A stretch of DNA of 64,000 nt, from positions 15,058,469 to 15,122,468 of the forward strand of contig NC_088112.1 in NCBI RefSeq assembly GCF_036370855.1, in the 5' to 3' direction. Below are positions 1 through 13,947 of the stretch, piece by piece (the first letter of the stretch is position 1; every line of letters starts with the position of its first letter). The position numbers and the translations under genes are program-made. A model generated the notes under the pieces. The model made no database searches. It was not told where the DNA came from and saw only the letters and a list, made by a program, of their open reading frames with translations. Source of the stretch: Dromaius novaehollandiae. Taxonomy: Eukaryota > Chordata > Aves > Casuariiformes > Dromaiidae.

Positions 1-1248
1 GGGCGTGTGCAGCTGTACCATGAAAAGTACATTTCAATACAGATAAATACACCCAAAAGCTTTATATATGTTGCAACATCCCAGACATCAGTGCTCCTGA
101 GGAGAGCATTAAAAAAAGCAGCAACCCTAAATCAGATAAATACTGCAGTAAACCAGGTTCAGAAGGGAGAAGAGGGGAACACAGCCTCGCAGTTCAGTCA
201 AGGGCTGGGAGTCACAAGCCAGTGGGGTGGGAACTTGTTTTCCTGTTCTGTGCTGGCATGAAACTGCATGAGAAAGTCCTGCTCCCGCAAGAGCCAGGGG
301 CCTGGTGGCGTTGGCTTCGGACATGGAGAGGAGACAGTCCAAATCCCGCTGCCTGAGCCTGGGTTTCTCCCACTTGAGGTAAACGCCTCACCACAATTGG
401 AGGAATTATTCCCTTTCCACAATAATTTTGGTTTCAAGAAACTGGCAATTTTTCACAAAAAGCACCCTCCAAAATCCCCAAGCTGAAATGTTTCCAGCAT
501 CAGCCAGGAAAAATGTCTTTTTCTTGTACCTCTGGCATTGTGGTTTCCAGCAAGTTAGTTTAATTGTCCCTGGGCTTCCCCGGTGATAAAAACAAGTAAT
601 AACAACAATAACGTTTAGCTTTTGCTTTGAGGTCCTGAAAAAGTTTATTTTGTAAATTAAAACATTTTTTTCTAATATTTTATGCCATTAAGGTTGTTTT
701 TCCTTTGGAGAAAGGTGAACAGGGGCCAAAAACATAAGCTCTGACCCAAAAATTTGCCTCAAACTCAGCAGAACATTGTCCAGCCAACATCATTATTTAT
801 TCTTTAATGCAACCTCTCACGCATCCTAGTGTGTCACCGGTGTCTGACAGGTGTCCAGCATAAAGTTGCCAGCAGAACAACTAGCACATGGCTCTCTTCA
901 GAGTTTTTTTCTATTCTTGTTGTGTTCAAAATGATGTGTTTATAACGCCTTTCAGTGGCAGGACACTGGGGGCTTCGTTATTTTAGGTACTTATTTTTTA
1001 AAAAAGCAGGGAGCCCTTTCTGTTAACATGGTAACACTGTATTTAAATTAACATCAACGTGAATGATGCTGCTGTTATGCATCACTCCACAAGTAAAAAT
1101 GCCATCTGTAGCCAGGTTATGCTCACTACAGTGACAGGAGGAGGTATTATCTACATAGAGTACACAGTTACAAGATTTAATAGCTCACAGCTGTTCCTTA
1201 AGGTGCAGAAATTACTTTATTCTCAGTTTATTGAAATATAACAGAGGC

Positions 1249-1325
1249 CCAAATCCTCAAAGGTATTAGCAGCTAACTCTTGTTGAACTCGGCTAGAGTC
1301 AAGCACTTATATAATGGGTGAGCCA
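1249..1325. repeat. relic of a palindromic (MITE-like) element
   Basis: The left part carries the words CCCAAATCCTCAAAGGTATT and a following TAACTC..GTTGAA. From memory this is half of a palindromic repeat common in turtle and crocodilian DNA, whose ends read roughly 'ggatcctcaaaggta' and whose centre reads 'caatgggagttag'. The right arm is decayed beyond base-by-base recognition. Family assignment is from memory and unsearched. Confidence 0.35.
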
Positions 1326-2166
1326 AACATCACACAAGCAGTCCGTGGAGGAGCAGAAAACCAACTTTTGGCTAGTACTTCAAAAATTACTGCACCGTTT
1401 GCCTCTCTTGGGCACGTCTTCTGCTTAGTTAGTACTTGGCCATGTATTTAGGGCTAGTTAACTCCTGAGCCAGCATTCAAGAAGAAAACGCATTTACCTT
1501 TCTGTCCAGAGCGTGGAGGAGCTCACAGGAAATGCCATATTTCAACAGATGTTTTGGGACATCTCCTGAAACTGCATTTGGTTTGGGCTATCACAGTGCC
1601 ACAGAGCTGCAGAAAAACTGGAAGAATAAAGGCAAGAAAAAAAACAATGATAAAGAGCTGAAGGGGTGATCTGTGAGCGATGTGAGCAGTAAGCTTAATA
1701 CAGGAGAGCGAGGAGTGACGATGAACGTCAGATTTAAGTGGTCAAGGGCTGTGCAGTCTTGTGGCTATGGGTATGTCCTGCAGCACAGAAATGGACCCAC
1801 ATCAGGCAGAGATAGTGATGGAGGGGATGGGGACAGCTCTGCTAGCCCTTCCTTCTCCCTGTGTATCAGCACCAGATTAATGTCAAGGAAAGAAAATGTC
1901 TGGGGGAGATACGAAGAAATCTATGTTTGGCTGTTGGCCCATTAAATCATTGTGTGACCCACCAGAGGAGCCCTGTGTGTTTGTGCCTCTGTAAGTGCCC
2001 TTAACATTCAGAGGACCTTACATGCTGGAGAGGAGAAACTAGTGGCTTGTCCATCTCGATCTCCTAACAGCCTGCATACTGCCCTTCTCTGGCCAGAAAG
2101 GAGAGGACTGGCCAGGATCACAGAAAGCCCCTTCTCAGGGTGGTTGTGTTTGAAGTTCAATGGGAG

Positions 2167-2190
2167 TTTTTTTTTTTTTTTTTTTCCCCC
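2167..2190 (+). repeat. T19-C5 homopolymer run
   Basis: Nineteen consecutive T (2167-2185) are followed directly by five C. No SINE or processed-transcript body is visible on either flank, so this looks like a simple slippage tract and not a retroposon tail. Confidence 0.95.
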
Positions 2191-3707
2191 TCTTGGCCGC
2201 GTGACTTTTTCATGTTGAACTAAGGGGGTCTAATGAATGGAAAACTGAAATCGGAGGATTTTCATTCTTTAAGGAAATTAACCTCATTTAAAGGAAATGA
2301 GTGTTCAGAGGCAGAAAGGAAAGTCATAATTTAAATGATATCAGAAGCTGGTTTTCCTTATGTAACATATTATTAAACAGTGGGGAAAAGCTTTCACTAG
2401 GCAGCCTCAGGGAGCACTCAGCAACTATAAAGAGGGTTCACATGCATGGCTCTAATATGTTAATAAATTATGCTAATTACAAGCAAGGGATTAGAGAAGG
2501 GGAAATCAAATAATGGTGCAGTAACTGGGCCTCTTTCAACTTAATTTGCAACATTGCCTGTCTAGGCTCCTTGTTGAGTTACCAAGTTTGTTTTCTTCTT
2601 TCGAAGACTCTGAAATCCTCTTTTGTCCATGGGAAGATGGTGGTGTCACTGTCAGGAGATAGTGAATGAAAAAAAATGAAGTGCAAGGGGAGCAAAAGCG
2701 AGAATGAACCCTCTCCCTGATGAGTTTCTAATGACTGAAGGCTCAAAAGAGACAGCAGAAATACTGCTGCTTTTGCACTGTGCTAGCCTGGAAACCTGGC
2801 TGAAAAATGTTGTCGAATAGTATGTAATGGATCATGTTCCATGCATTTTCCTTTCAAAGCCTTCATAAGCAGGAACTTAGCAGAACTGCTGGAGGAGACT
2901 GGATTTCCCTCAGCTGCTAGCTCTTACTGTCCTGATAATCTTTAATTCCTTTGTCTCATAGAAAGTGATTCCCACATTTCAGTTATTTTCACTTGAATGG
3001 TACTTTTCCCCAAGATGGAATGTCTCTTTTCTTATTTGGAGACAGAGCCAATTCTTGCCTGGGATCTCCTTTACCTCACTGGGAAAATGTTTTGATTGAC
3101 TTGTCAGTAGCTTTTGGATCCTTGATCTCAATTTATTTGATAGATTTCTTCCCCTGCTTTTAGAGTTTTTTCCTTCTTTTATCCTTCAAATGAACAGCTC
3201 AAGTGGTTTGTCAACTCTACCTTTTCCTTTGTGATTTGCTGGAATTTATGACAGGAAGAATTGGAGTAAATTAGAACAATTAAAGGAAAGCAAGAATGTG
3301 TTTCATTTTTGCTTTTTTAATTAATCCAGGGTACAGAATCCAATTGTCCCTTGCATTCTGGCTATAGCAATATGTCCTTCAGGGAAGGGTAGAGGTCAGA
3401 AGGGGAAAAAGCTGAGTCTGATAATGAAGAATGAAATTGATATAGAGATGGGGAAAGTTTGCTATCCTTTAGGAATTCCCTCCAGTGTGAAAAGTGCTAC
3501 CTGACAGTTAAGCTATCTTTCAGGAAAAGACTAATGGAAATAGACATAAATGAGCATTCACAAGCCCCAATTTTCTCATTAAAAAAAAAACTGAAGAGTT
3601 AAAAAAATAACCAAACTCAAATATGTTTAATTTCTCTAATAAGACACTGCCTTTTACCCTCAGGAAAGGGGCAAGTATTCATTTTCATAAATTCCTTTTT
3701 TAGTAGG

Positions 3708-3778
3708 TTTTTTCATTCTTTTTTTTTCCTTTCTCTTTTTTTTCTCCTTTTCTCTCATTCTCTCTTTTTTTCCCCTCC
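3708..3778 (+). repeat. polypyrimidine tract
   Basis: About 70 bases are almost purely C and T, with only two or three A interruptions. The tract could act as a triplex-prone mirror-type tract or as an intronic pyrimidine tract, but no convincing AG acceptor with exon-like sequence follows it. Confidence 0.85.
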
Positions 3779-4766
3779 ATCAGCAAGGGGGGTGGTGAAA
3801 GAAAACAGAGACAAGCCAGATGCCTTTCAGTGCTTTGATCAGTTTCTCTGCAGACAGCCAGGCTGCCTCCTAGCACCTCTTTAACTACAGCTTGCCAGTA
3901 AGAAAATGAGCTGTTTTAACTCTGCAATTACAGTGCCTGCTGAATGCCTGTCATCACAGCAATAGGAACCTGATCTGAACTGTATATCCACTGGAGAGAG
4001 AATTACAGCAACCAGGGCAGAAAGTTAAATACCCCCTGTGGCGGTGAGACTCATATAAACGAAAAAGCCCACATCCCAGGCCTCCTCTGTTGGTGTAAAT
4101 ATATAAAACACTGACAATATGACACGCAGCTTCTCGAGAGAGTCCGGGAAAGGGGGAGCTGTAGGGTGATGCCATCCTGTTGTTTCAGATATTCTTGGGA
4201 ATGATAACTATGAATGCCTAAGAAAAGAGAGAGCAGTGGGGGAAGGGAAGGAAAGGCATGGAAGGGGTAAGAAATTTATGCTATAAGCAAAGACATATGT
4301 GCACTGGGTACTGTTCTATCCATGGCACAAAAGTAAATGCATATATGGAACCAAGTCAGAAGGTAGTTTGCTGTTCAACACCACTTCACTCATGTTGCTC
4401 TGAAGTCAACACACATACACAAATGTGCTGGTGATGTGGGGCAAAGAGGATCTGTCCCTGTTCGGAGGGCAGAGGTGTGGAAAGTTTGGTGACTTCACAA
4501 ATATGTGGCCATTTGAGGAATACAGCTATGATTTCCTCCTCTCTGGAGGTTACGCTTTAATCATTAGATTAGTCTTCCCTTAGGCAGACAGCAACTTGTT
4601 TGAACCCCTGAGAATATTGTATAATCCTATTGTGGGCATTCATTTTTAAGCCACCCTCTGTTAAATTATACAAATTAAAAAAAACAAAACAAAACAACAC
4701 ATTTGCATTCATGGGCATTTTACATACCGGCATTTGTTTGGGAAATATGCAAACAGATTGCAATCT

Positions 4767-4800
4767 GGGCCTGATCCAATGCATACTCAATCAGACAGCC
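4767..4800. repeat. relic of a palindromic element end
   Basis: GGGCCTGATCCAATGC matches, from memory, the terminal word of another palindromic amniote repeat ('gggcctgatccaaagc'). Only one end is recognisable; the rest has decayed. Confidence 0.3.
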
Positions 4801-5519
4801 CTGAACCAAACCCTTGCTTTATAAGGGCAGCTCTTAATGGTATCCTTGATTTGCAGTTTGTGTCATTTACCTTGAAAGTAAGTGGGTAGCAGGCAGTTCT
4901 TCAAGGCCTCTTCCGTCACAACAAATGAGCTGCCCATCAAGTGGATCTGAGGTTAGAATTATGCTGCCTTAACCTATTTGAATGTGTGCGAAAAGATGGA
5001 TTAGAAGTAGGCAACTATAGCCAGAAAGTTATTAATTAGTTGATGGCTGCTTTATAGAAGTATTTTCCCATGGATCATGGACTATTAGAGGAATAAAATC
5101 AGATAACTTCTTCTCTAGTGTGTAGGATAAAGGTCTGAAAATCCAACCTTATGGGTTTTCCTTCTGATTCTTCCAACATATGTTCTTATTTAAGCCATTT
5201 TAATAACTACATGCTCAAATTTCTCTTCTGAAACGTGTGTTCCCATTCTCAGTTATCTTAGGGATGAGTTACAAGTGCTAATTGCATCCTGTTATGTTTA
5301 TAAACATTAAAACTCTCAGGCCAATGTTTTCACACTGCAATGGCAACCCTGAAGCACCTTGTTCAGTTACTGACCACTACAAGGGATGATTGCCAACCAT
5401 CTTCCAAAGGGGCATGAGATATAAATGACCTACGCGATTTTGATGAGACTTGCGAGGGGAACTTGATGTTTTATTCTCTGTGGGTGAAGCAGAAATCTAT
5501 TTGCTAAACTCTATAGGCC

Positions 5520-6240
5520 AAGCCAGCCAGAGAGGATGAGTCAGTGCAGAGCAGCCAGCGGTTCAGCCGAGTGAGCATCTATGTAGCACTTGCTGTGGCA
5601 GCTCTTCTCCCACCTGCTTTCCCAGGATGGTGTGAATGCTTCACAGGTGCTTGGTAGGACAAACCTACTGCACAGATGCATTGCCAGAATTGCTCCCTAA
5701 AAAACCCTGCTTTTTAGATAGCTTCATGCCCTGTGCCCCCTCTCTCAGCATGGCTGGGGACCCTCCTCCTGCTCCATGCAGGATCCTGCTGGGGAAGGTG
5801 TGGAGCTAGATCCTCAGCCCTGAGCCTTGTGCTGGTCTCCGAGGGGTGGCACAGAGACGAGCAGTCAAGCTGGGAGCAGGAGCAGTGTGTGCCCCAGGCA
5901 GGCAAAGGCAGAGCAGAAGGGAGGGTGCGTCCGTGCTCCCCTAATGCCACCCTGCAGCCGACACAATTTGGAGCAGTCCTTCAGCTACAGACTCGCACTG
6001 CTTTCACCCTGCGCTGGCTCTAAGTCTCAGTACAAAGCCGACTTTCACATGGTTTCACCACCCCCCCTCCCCATCTTGGGCTGTTCTTTGACTTAAACCC
6101 AACACAGACTCCTTGTTCCCAAGTACCACGATTTCTCTCCTCATTTACCTGCAAATATCCGTGGCAGTGAGGTGTGCTAACGATGACAAGCTGGAGAGAA
6201 CATGTCAAAGTGAAGCCGGTCGGCTGTTTGTTGTAGACTC
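5520..6240. other. GC- and CpG-richer patch without a recognised gene
   Basis: This patch is clearly richer in G+C than its flanks and holds more than a dozen CpGs. Open frames of 78-96 codons lie on both strands, which is what GC-rich DNA gives by chance, and none of the translations resembles a known protein. It might be a decayed GC-rich insertion or a weak regulatory patch; nothing decides between these. Confidence 0.4.
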
Positions 6241-8876
6241 AGGCTCCCTCTGCTGAATAAAATGAGTAAAACAGAAGTTAATTATCGTGACAGTTGAATT
6301 GTTGGAGGCTTGACTTGCCTTGGTGTCACATTAAGTGACAAAATAAAGCTCTTTATGATCTGCATGGCACATGAGGAAGAAGAGATATCACCTCATAAAA
6401 ATACAGTGTAACTAAATATATCCACACCCTTGCAATCTTGCTGTCGTGGGATATGGGGGTTTGAGTCATTAGTGTAGAATACCACAAGTCCTTTTTCTCA
6501 TAACTATAATGAAAAGGGACTGGTCTCATCATCTTCCAAATCACCTATTCAAAAGGACAAGTGGTGAGTCACACATGAATTGCTGTCATATGGTATAATG
6601 TACACTCCAAATATTTACAAGACAAGCCTGCGTTCTGCTCTCTCTTATGAAACCACATGTATTTATAGATGTAAGTGAAGGCAAAATCTAGTCAATTACA
6701 TCTCGTCCTTATATTAGTCTATTAAAAATACTGCGGTTGAAGCTGTTTCCTTGTGAGTTAATGCATTCTGTTGCCCTTATCCCCTATATTTCAGCTTCGG
6801 AGAGGTGTAGAAATATGATGCAGAGCATGGAGATTACTACTCTTTTGATAGCTGCAGGTTACCGTGGACACTCAGGCAGAATTAATTTATTGTCGCACAA
6901 ATGTTTAAAAGTGAGACACGGAAGTGTGAGTTAGTCACCCTATAGTCCGTTCACAGAGGTACATTTTCAGATGACAAACTGTATTTAATATCACAGTCCT
7001 CTTCCTCTGTGCAACTGCCTTTTATTTGTCACTAGCAGAGCGTACAGAAGCAGAGACAACTGACTGAGCAACTTAACTATTAGTGTGTTTGGGAATTACA
7101 AGTGGGTCAGAGCAGCTGCTTATGTTATATAACGTTCTTCTTAACTGGAAGCCAGTGTTTTCCCATGAAAGGAAAATCAAAGATGCATAAAAAGGCATTG
7201 GAGATATTCCTGACTCTGCTGTAATTTTCAACACCCTTGTCTAATTATTTATGATGTTTGACTTCTGGTTTTAAGTTCTTCAGAGGAATTAGATCTCCAG
7301 AAAGATCTAACTCAAAAACAGATGTTTGTACTTCTATTTTCATTACATACTGGTCTTTGATGAATAATGGATTATAGAATAGGAAATGTCATTTCATTTA
7401 TCACATGTCAAGAACAGCAGACTGATTCAGACAGTACAAGCAATTTTCTAAAATCTGACAGTGTTTTCCATGATTATAACTCAGTTACAGTCATTTGATT
7501 TTTTTGTATGTTGCTTTTGCTATCCAGATTGCACTTTATTCCTCAAAGTGCTTAAGATGATCATGTACAAAAATCAAAACATTATTTTCCCTGCCTGCAT
7601 GCCAGATGAAGCTAAGGAGTGTTTACATTGTCAGGGGGACTCAGCTGCACAGTGTTTTGAGCCTGAGTGGAGAGAAGTCTTTGGATCAGCACTAGCTCAG
7701 TATAGGATGAGGTATTCATTGCACTGACTTTGAATTCACCATATTTGTACCCCTCTTGCATTCAGTGCCAAGAAACCTGTTGCAATGTTGCGACAACTAC
7801 CTACAGATTTGGTTCTGGAAAATAAATAAGTACTCAAAATTAATTTCTGGTGTAAGATGCAGCAAGAGATTTCAATTGGCTTGCAAAGGGCTGGCATTTT
7901 ATCTCAGTTAATTTACCCCAAGCTAAATTGCTACTGTTTCATAGCAGATAGCTTACTCTAACTCTAGTATCTATGTATGACAGAGAATTTTTTCTAGCAG
8001 GGATGCCTGTGGGGAACCTAATTTATACACTCCAGAAAGAGAAGACTTAAAATCACCTACCTTTTCTCCATGCTGTTAGCCTAGTTCTTAATTCCACAAG
8101 CTTCTCCCACTCCCTTCTTAAGAGTATCAAAAGCCTGTGGATGTAATTGAACCCCATTCTTCTTAACTTCAGTTATGTTCATCCAATACCAGATCAGAAA
8201 CAATACCAAGATATTAAGCAATCACACAGCAATAATAAATATACCTTTGTTGAGTTTACTAGCCAGGGCGGTTCTGCTTGCAATGTTCTATGAATTATTC
8301 TGATTGACTAGAAAAATCACAGGCATTTTGCAAAGGGGTAACAAAAAAAGTGAATTAGATTAAACTGCTTTGATGGACATTTTTTCTCTTGAATCTAACA
8401 GGTCAATGCTATTTTTCTATAACATAATCATAGGCATTTCAGTGGCATCCTCCGAATAATATCCAGAAACTGTGACTACTTTGCAGTCCAGAGGAGACAT
8501 TCCTTTTGGATCTAGGGTAGTGATTGGCTAACTGTATTCAAGAGGACCAAAATTTTGAGCATCCAAATGAACAAAGGTTACTTTCTTGAATGCAGATAAG
8601 GTTAAAGAGTAATTTGATAATAAGAAACTTGAAAGAAAGAAGAGATATAAGAGGAAAATGTTCCTTCGTCTGTCTGACCAAGCCCTTATGTAGTAGTTAG
8701 AAGCTGAAGCCCAGCAAATCCAGCTGAGAAACATAGTACAAAATCTTCTGTGATACTCTTATCTAGAGATGTGAAGGCCTTAAGCCAAGAATGAAGGCAT
8801 TTCTGAAAGGCATGCTCTTTCTAGTCCAAGTAGATATTCTGGGCCAGAGAGAGTTCCTCAGGGTGCAATTCTCTGG

Positions 8877-8957
8877 CTTATACTATGCCAGACCGAGAAA
8901 TCAGAAGAGATAATCAGGAAGGTCCCTTCTGGCCTTAAAATCCATGAATTTATGATT
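8877..8957 (+). repeat. CR1/L3-type LINE 3'-tail relic
   Basis: The segment contains the words CAGACCGAGAAATCAGAAGA, GGTCCCTTCTGGCCTTAAAA and TCCATGAATTTATGA. From memory this is the characteristic 3' end of CR1-related LINEs, and of SINEs sharing that tail, in turtles and crocodilians: 'gtccctt-ctggcctta-aaatctatga' plus a short TATGA-like repeat. Only about 80 bases are recognisable, typical of severe 5' truncation. Confidence 0.6.
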
Positions 8958-11484
8958 CATTTCATTTAACTGTTTTAATTGCGGGTACAAGGTTGTACAA
9001 ATATCTCAGGAAATCAGTGATAACTTTGTTTCAATACGGTGCTGTGTTTGGGAATTTCACATGCTAGGCTGCACCACTGAAACAGATGACACACAGTGCT
9101 AGCTTTAGCTGAAAAACCAAATATGCTTAGAAATGTGTTTTAGATTTCTGTTTTCTTACTAGAAAAATGAAGAAGACTTGAGCCTGGTATCCATAGATGG
9201 GTCTGTCAATACTGAATCGTTTTTGCACTCATCAGAATCTGATGCAAAAGTCTAATTCAGTCTTTGTATCATGTCAGATACCTATTCTGTGTTCAGATGA
9301 CTCCTTGGCAGAAGCAAGCTGCCTGGGAGAAGGGGCAGTGTCCTGTGCGATACAGCTCATTAGAGGCTTTGACAGGGAGCCTGATGAGATGGCAGTCATG
9401 GGCTGTGATTGACACTTACAAAGTGAGCTGCCAAAAAACCCCAAACCCAAAAAACAAGCAAACCCTGGCCTCTGTGAGCAGTGTGGTTTGAAACTAAATA
9501 CCTTTTTGGCCACCACAGTCCTGTGGCATTTAATATCATAGTATTTCATTTTGTTCAATGACTAGCTTTCATCTTAACTTTCCCCAAAATGAAACACATA
9601 TAGAATAAATTAAAGATGGTGTATAGTGTTGGAATACTTGCTTGGTTCTCATTTAGAAAAGGTGGCTTTTTGCTCTGGAAGGTACCACCTATAGTTCTGT
9701 AAAAGGATCTCAAATCTGATATGCTGTTATTCCACTTAGTAACCCAGTGGTCCTCCCTTCTTCTCCTTCCCCCAACTCCTGCCACCTCCCTGCTTGTGCA
9801 CTCAGTTTTCCTTTGCTGCGGCCTTCTGAGCCACTCTATTTTGTACAGCAGCTGGCTCCACTGATACACCTTGATGCTGTCTTACAAAACACACTGGCTT
9901 TTTGGCGGTCGGCAGGCTGACAACCACATTAAATTCATGAGTCTGCAGAATGCCCGGCCCTATGAAACCTGCGTAATCATCTTGTCAAACTGCGTGCAAA
10001 ACATTCGTCAAAGGATTTAGCCCGAGCTGAGGACATTGGCTGAACAAAAGGATCTCTCTAGACCTAGAAACAGGTTCTTACAGATTTTGGTTGAGCTGCT
10101 TGGATAAATTAAGCCATTTCTTTTAATTGCATAGTGTGAGATGCTTTCATTTTTATAGATCTTTCACTTCTCAATAACTTTGCAATGTATTAGTGTCCTC
10201 TTAAAAATGGGTCTTTTTTGATGAGTACATAGGTCTTGTGCTGGTTTCCTCCACAGGAGCCCATTTCACCCAGTGTTTAGAAGCCTACAACAGACAAGGC
10301 GTTCCCTTGGGTTTTGCCATTCTCTCCAAGGGAATTGCAAGGATTAGGAAACTGCTTTCAGATCCTGGAGGCTCAGGAAACTGCATGGATGGAGGTGTTT
10401 TATTTTCATTACATCTGACAAATAGGTGCTTCTTATTTTCTGTGTGGTCTGGGTGCATGCAGAAGTAGTCAAGGAGAAGACAAGGACTGTGTGTAATGAA
10501 AGGGAGGACATAAGAGGTGTGTGTGCTTCAGCTGTTATGTGTCCTCAGTTTCCTCATGTGTCTTTCTTTTATCACTAGACCAGATTCTTACAATGCACTT
10601 TCCTATGTTTGGCTCAGAAAAGTGTTGCCCAATGTTTTAGTCAGAACTATAGTGTTAAAAAAGTGCTTGACAAACTGCCCTGAGTCCCCTCAGCTCCAGT
10701 TAATGTATATTTTATTTTTCATGGCACTGGGCCTATGTATAAAGTTTGTATCCTGATCAGTGGGTGATTACCTGATCACCTTGAGCCTCTGTATGAGCTG
10801 TCAGTCCTGCAGCCCCCCCTTAGAGCGACAAGCTTGATTGACCTGTCCAGATAGGCATTGGCCTCTGAGCTGGGTTAACGCCTGTTCGTGCAGGGACTCA
10901 ACAGTTTGCTCCTTGTGGCTCAGCACCGCTCTTGAGTGAGGCTCTGCTGACTCCTGAGTCCCAGGGCCTGCTTGCAGCCATGCAGCTGGTCTTGTTTCAG
11001 CCTTGCATGCTGCTTGTTCAGCACTCCAACATTTGCAGGGTTCCTGAGCATCTGTCTGGCTTCTGGCCTCCTTTTCCCCCTCCCTTTTTGACTGACAAAG
11101 TCTTTGGCTTCCATTTTTGATCTTCATTTACCCCCATCGCTCTGTCTGACTTCCCTCTCTATGCTGACTCCAGGCTTAGCTGTAACCACTGGGCAAGACT
11201 GCCTCTCCCCGTGCATGACACTGTGCTCTTACATCCTATAATCGGCTCCTGTAATATATTCTATAGTAAGAGAGGAGAGGGAACTGCAATGAGCTCTCTC
11301 CTCCTAAGTAAACAAGTCATTTGACAGTATTCCTCACAAAGGATATGTGAACAAGACTTTTATTGCAGATAGGAATTTGTCACAGGATTTTATAGCAAAT
11401 CTCACATCATGCCACAACTTTAAGGTACCTGTGAGCTTTCTCAGGCCATTATAAAAATAAAAGGCAAGCACAGATGTGTGCCTG

Positions 11485-11520
11485 GGTACCTAAAAATATC
11501 TCTGTGGATAAGGATCGGTG
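11485..11520. repeat. relic of a palindromic (MITE-like) element
   Basis: GGTACCTAAAAATATCTCTG followed by TGGAT resembles the right arm of the same palindromic element proposed at 1.25 kb ('ggcacctaaataccttt-gaggat'). Only this arm is legible. Confidence 0.3.
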
Positions 11521-13629
11521 TGGATTTATAGGATAGGGAGCTAAGAGTTTGCGCCTTCCATGAACCCCATCATCCCCACTGCAGCTGCACTCAGGCCTGG
11601 ATGTGAACACAACCTTCCCAGAGCCGAGTGATATTTCATTCCAGGTACTTCTTCTGGGCCCTCTCTCTTCTTCCTGCTGAGCAGGGACTTCTCTATCCAG
11701 CCTCACACAATTTCCTCATGACCCAATAAAAGCCACATGCTAGGAACTAGCACTACTGCTTAGTGCTTGTTACAGTCACTGGGGCACTAATTACCCCCTC
11801 CCAGTGTTTGATGTCATGAAACTCACAGGGCGCATCACTACCTTGAGGATTAGCTCATTCAAACAAGGTCCTCTCCCTCTGGGGATGTACCCAGTGAGGG
11901 TGGACCCTGGACAAGCAACCTTTGCCTGAAAAGAAGCAGCACAAATGTCTTGCGGCCATCCCTCCATCCATTTCTTGTTTGAGGGAAAACAGCACAGGAC
12001 AACAAAAGTTGTATTTAGGAACAAATTTGGACTCTGCTGAAATGCTTTGATTATAAATTCAGCATTTTTTCCAAACGAATATCTGTGTCCTTCTCCTGCT
12101 CTCTTTTTGGACTGTTTTTTTCCCTACCATGTTTTTCTCACTGTTACTTTTATTTGAACCCTGCTGTCTTATGAACTGTCCCACTTGCTCTCGGTGCCTG
12201 GTCCCCATCAACAGGGTTCCACTTCATTTATTCACAGTAGAGTAGGAACTATTTGGAATAACCAACTAGATAAAGGCAGATACTGTCAATCAAATCCAAG
12301 CGAAGCATTTCTTTGTCTGGAAAACCAAAGGGATCGCGGTTGTGCAGATGAAATGTTGAGGAGAAAATCAAGAGGTGGGCCTAAACTCACTTTCTAAGGT
12401 GATAACAGCCAACAACAGATTAGTCAAATCAATGGTTTTGAGAGAAAACAAATCCAAAAAATAAATAATGAGGTTGATTCATGTTGGACTAAGCTGTGGT
12501 AACACCGGTGATTCTGTGTATAATATGTGCACACAGCGAAAGTATGAAAGATTAAAGAGTGTGGCTGTCATGTGGAGACCCCACTCCTGTACTGGGCAGG
12601 AGGTGATTGGGCACAGAGCCATGAGGGTGTGCAGAAGGAGAGGAAGGAAGGACCTGTTTTGTTCTTTGTACCCATCACTCCTGGAAAGAGTCCTTTGTCA
12701 TGACAGCCCACCTTTGTTTCAAAGGCTTGCATACACCTCATGATTATGGACTCAGAACACTTATTGTAAAAGCTTTATGGCCTCAGTGGCTTGGAGGCAA
12801 TTCTAACTGAAATCCATAGGACACAAACCACTTATGCAACTTCAAGGCATGATGGGAAGGTTGGGAGAGTGGAGCAGCTTCTACGTTCTTCTCCCAGATG
12901 CAGAGAATTAGAAAGTTGCAGCTGGCTCTTCCATGGGCTGGCCCATGGTCCACCAGCATTATCCATGAAGACGGCCTGTGGTCCTCACCGCGCTTCCTGC
13001 TTCCTCTCTTTCTACCCCAGGTCATTGAGTTTTCTAACCTTGGATCAGTGCTTTTTCCAAAGGACATCTGGTCATGTATCTTTTGTGGGAATAGGAGTTC
13101 CTAAAGACCTCCCTTTGTCTCACATTCAGCTATGCTTCATAAACAATATACAAATGATCCTGGGACACATATAGGAATGAAACAGAGAGAAGAGTAAGGA
13201 ATGCTCTGGGGGAAGAGACTGCTTTAGCCTGGCCTGATAATTCCTCAGGCAAGTATAGCAGTCCTAACTTCAGAGGTGTTATCTCAGATGTAGTCTCTAA
13301 AATGTTCTGACACAGCTTCTGCTAGAGGTCATCACTGGGTGAAACTGATTACATGATCTTATTGGACTCAACTATTTTTTTTTCCCAACCACTAGACCAT
13401 GCGGGAAAAAAAAGCTAATATAAGAGCTACTGAAGGTGTGAGAGTATGTTATGGCCAGTAAGGCATGATCTGTGGTGAGCCTTGCATTGACCCTTGTCCT
13501 ACAGATCCATATCATCTACAGATGATTTCCATACTTACGTCACTCTGGGACAATGACTAGAAAAGAGATTGAAGTTTGAGCACATAATGGCAGCACATTG
13601 ATAAAACACAATTTGCTTTTTTCCATCTG

Positions 13630-13653
13630 TCTTGCAGACTATCTTGCAGACTA
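13630..13653 (+). repeat. 12-bp perfect tandem duplication
   Basis: TCTTGCAGACTA occurs twice head to tail with no spacer. This is a replication-slippage or staggered-repair type duplication with no evident function. Confidence 0.9.
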
Positions 13654-13947
13654 TAGGGGATAATTAGAAGATAATCTCTCTTAATTCCACAATACATAGA
13701 GCAATAAAACAGATGCCAGAATTGAACAATTACTGGAGCCAAGTTACACCATCTAATCTCTTTCAAAAGCTGTGATTTTGCTAGAATGTTGCAAAACCAG
13801 AGAGATTGCTCTTAGTACGCAATGCAGCAGAATGGAACAAAGAAGCCATATTACCTTTTCTTCCATAAGTTTGGAAGGAAATGGGAGCCTGGATTTTAAA
13901 TGGTACCTTGGGAACAGAAGAACTCTAGACATGGTAATCTTCAACAT

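Larger units (their letters stand above)
1..5400. other. non-coding stretch, no gene seen
   Basis: No reading frame here exceeds about 100 codons, and those present overlap on both strands and resemble no family I know. CpG frequency is ordinary for a vertebrate (about 12 per kb in the first 2 kb). The stretch holds a poly-T run, a polypyrimidine tract and two faint relics of palindromic elements, listed separately. The part around 2.27-2.55 kb is AT-rich with homeodomain and octamer-like words and may be a regulatory element. The rest shows nothing I can name. Confidence 0.75.

Noticed and set aside
12791..13174. 127-codon plus-strand frame
   Set aside because: A 94-codon antisense frame overlaps it, the composition looks random and there is no family resemblance.
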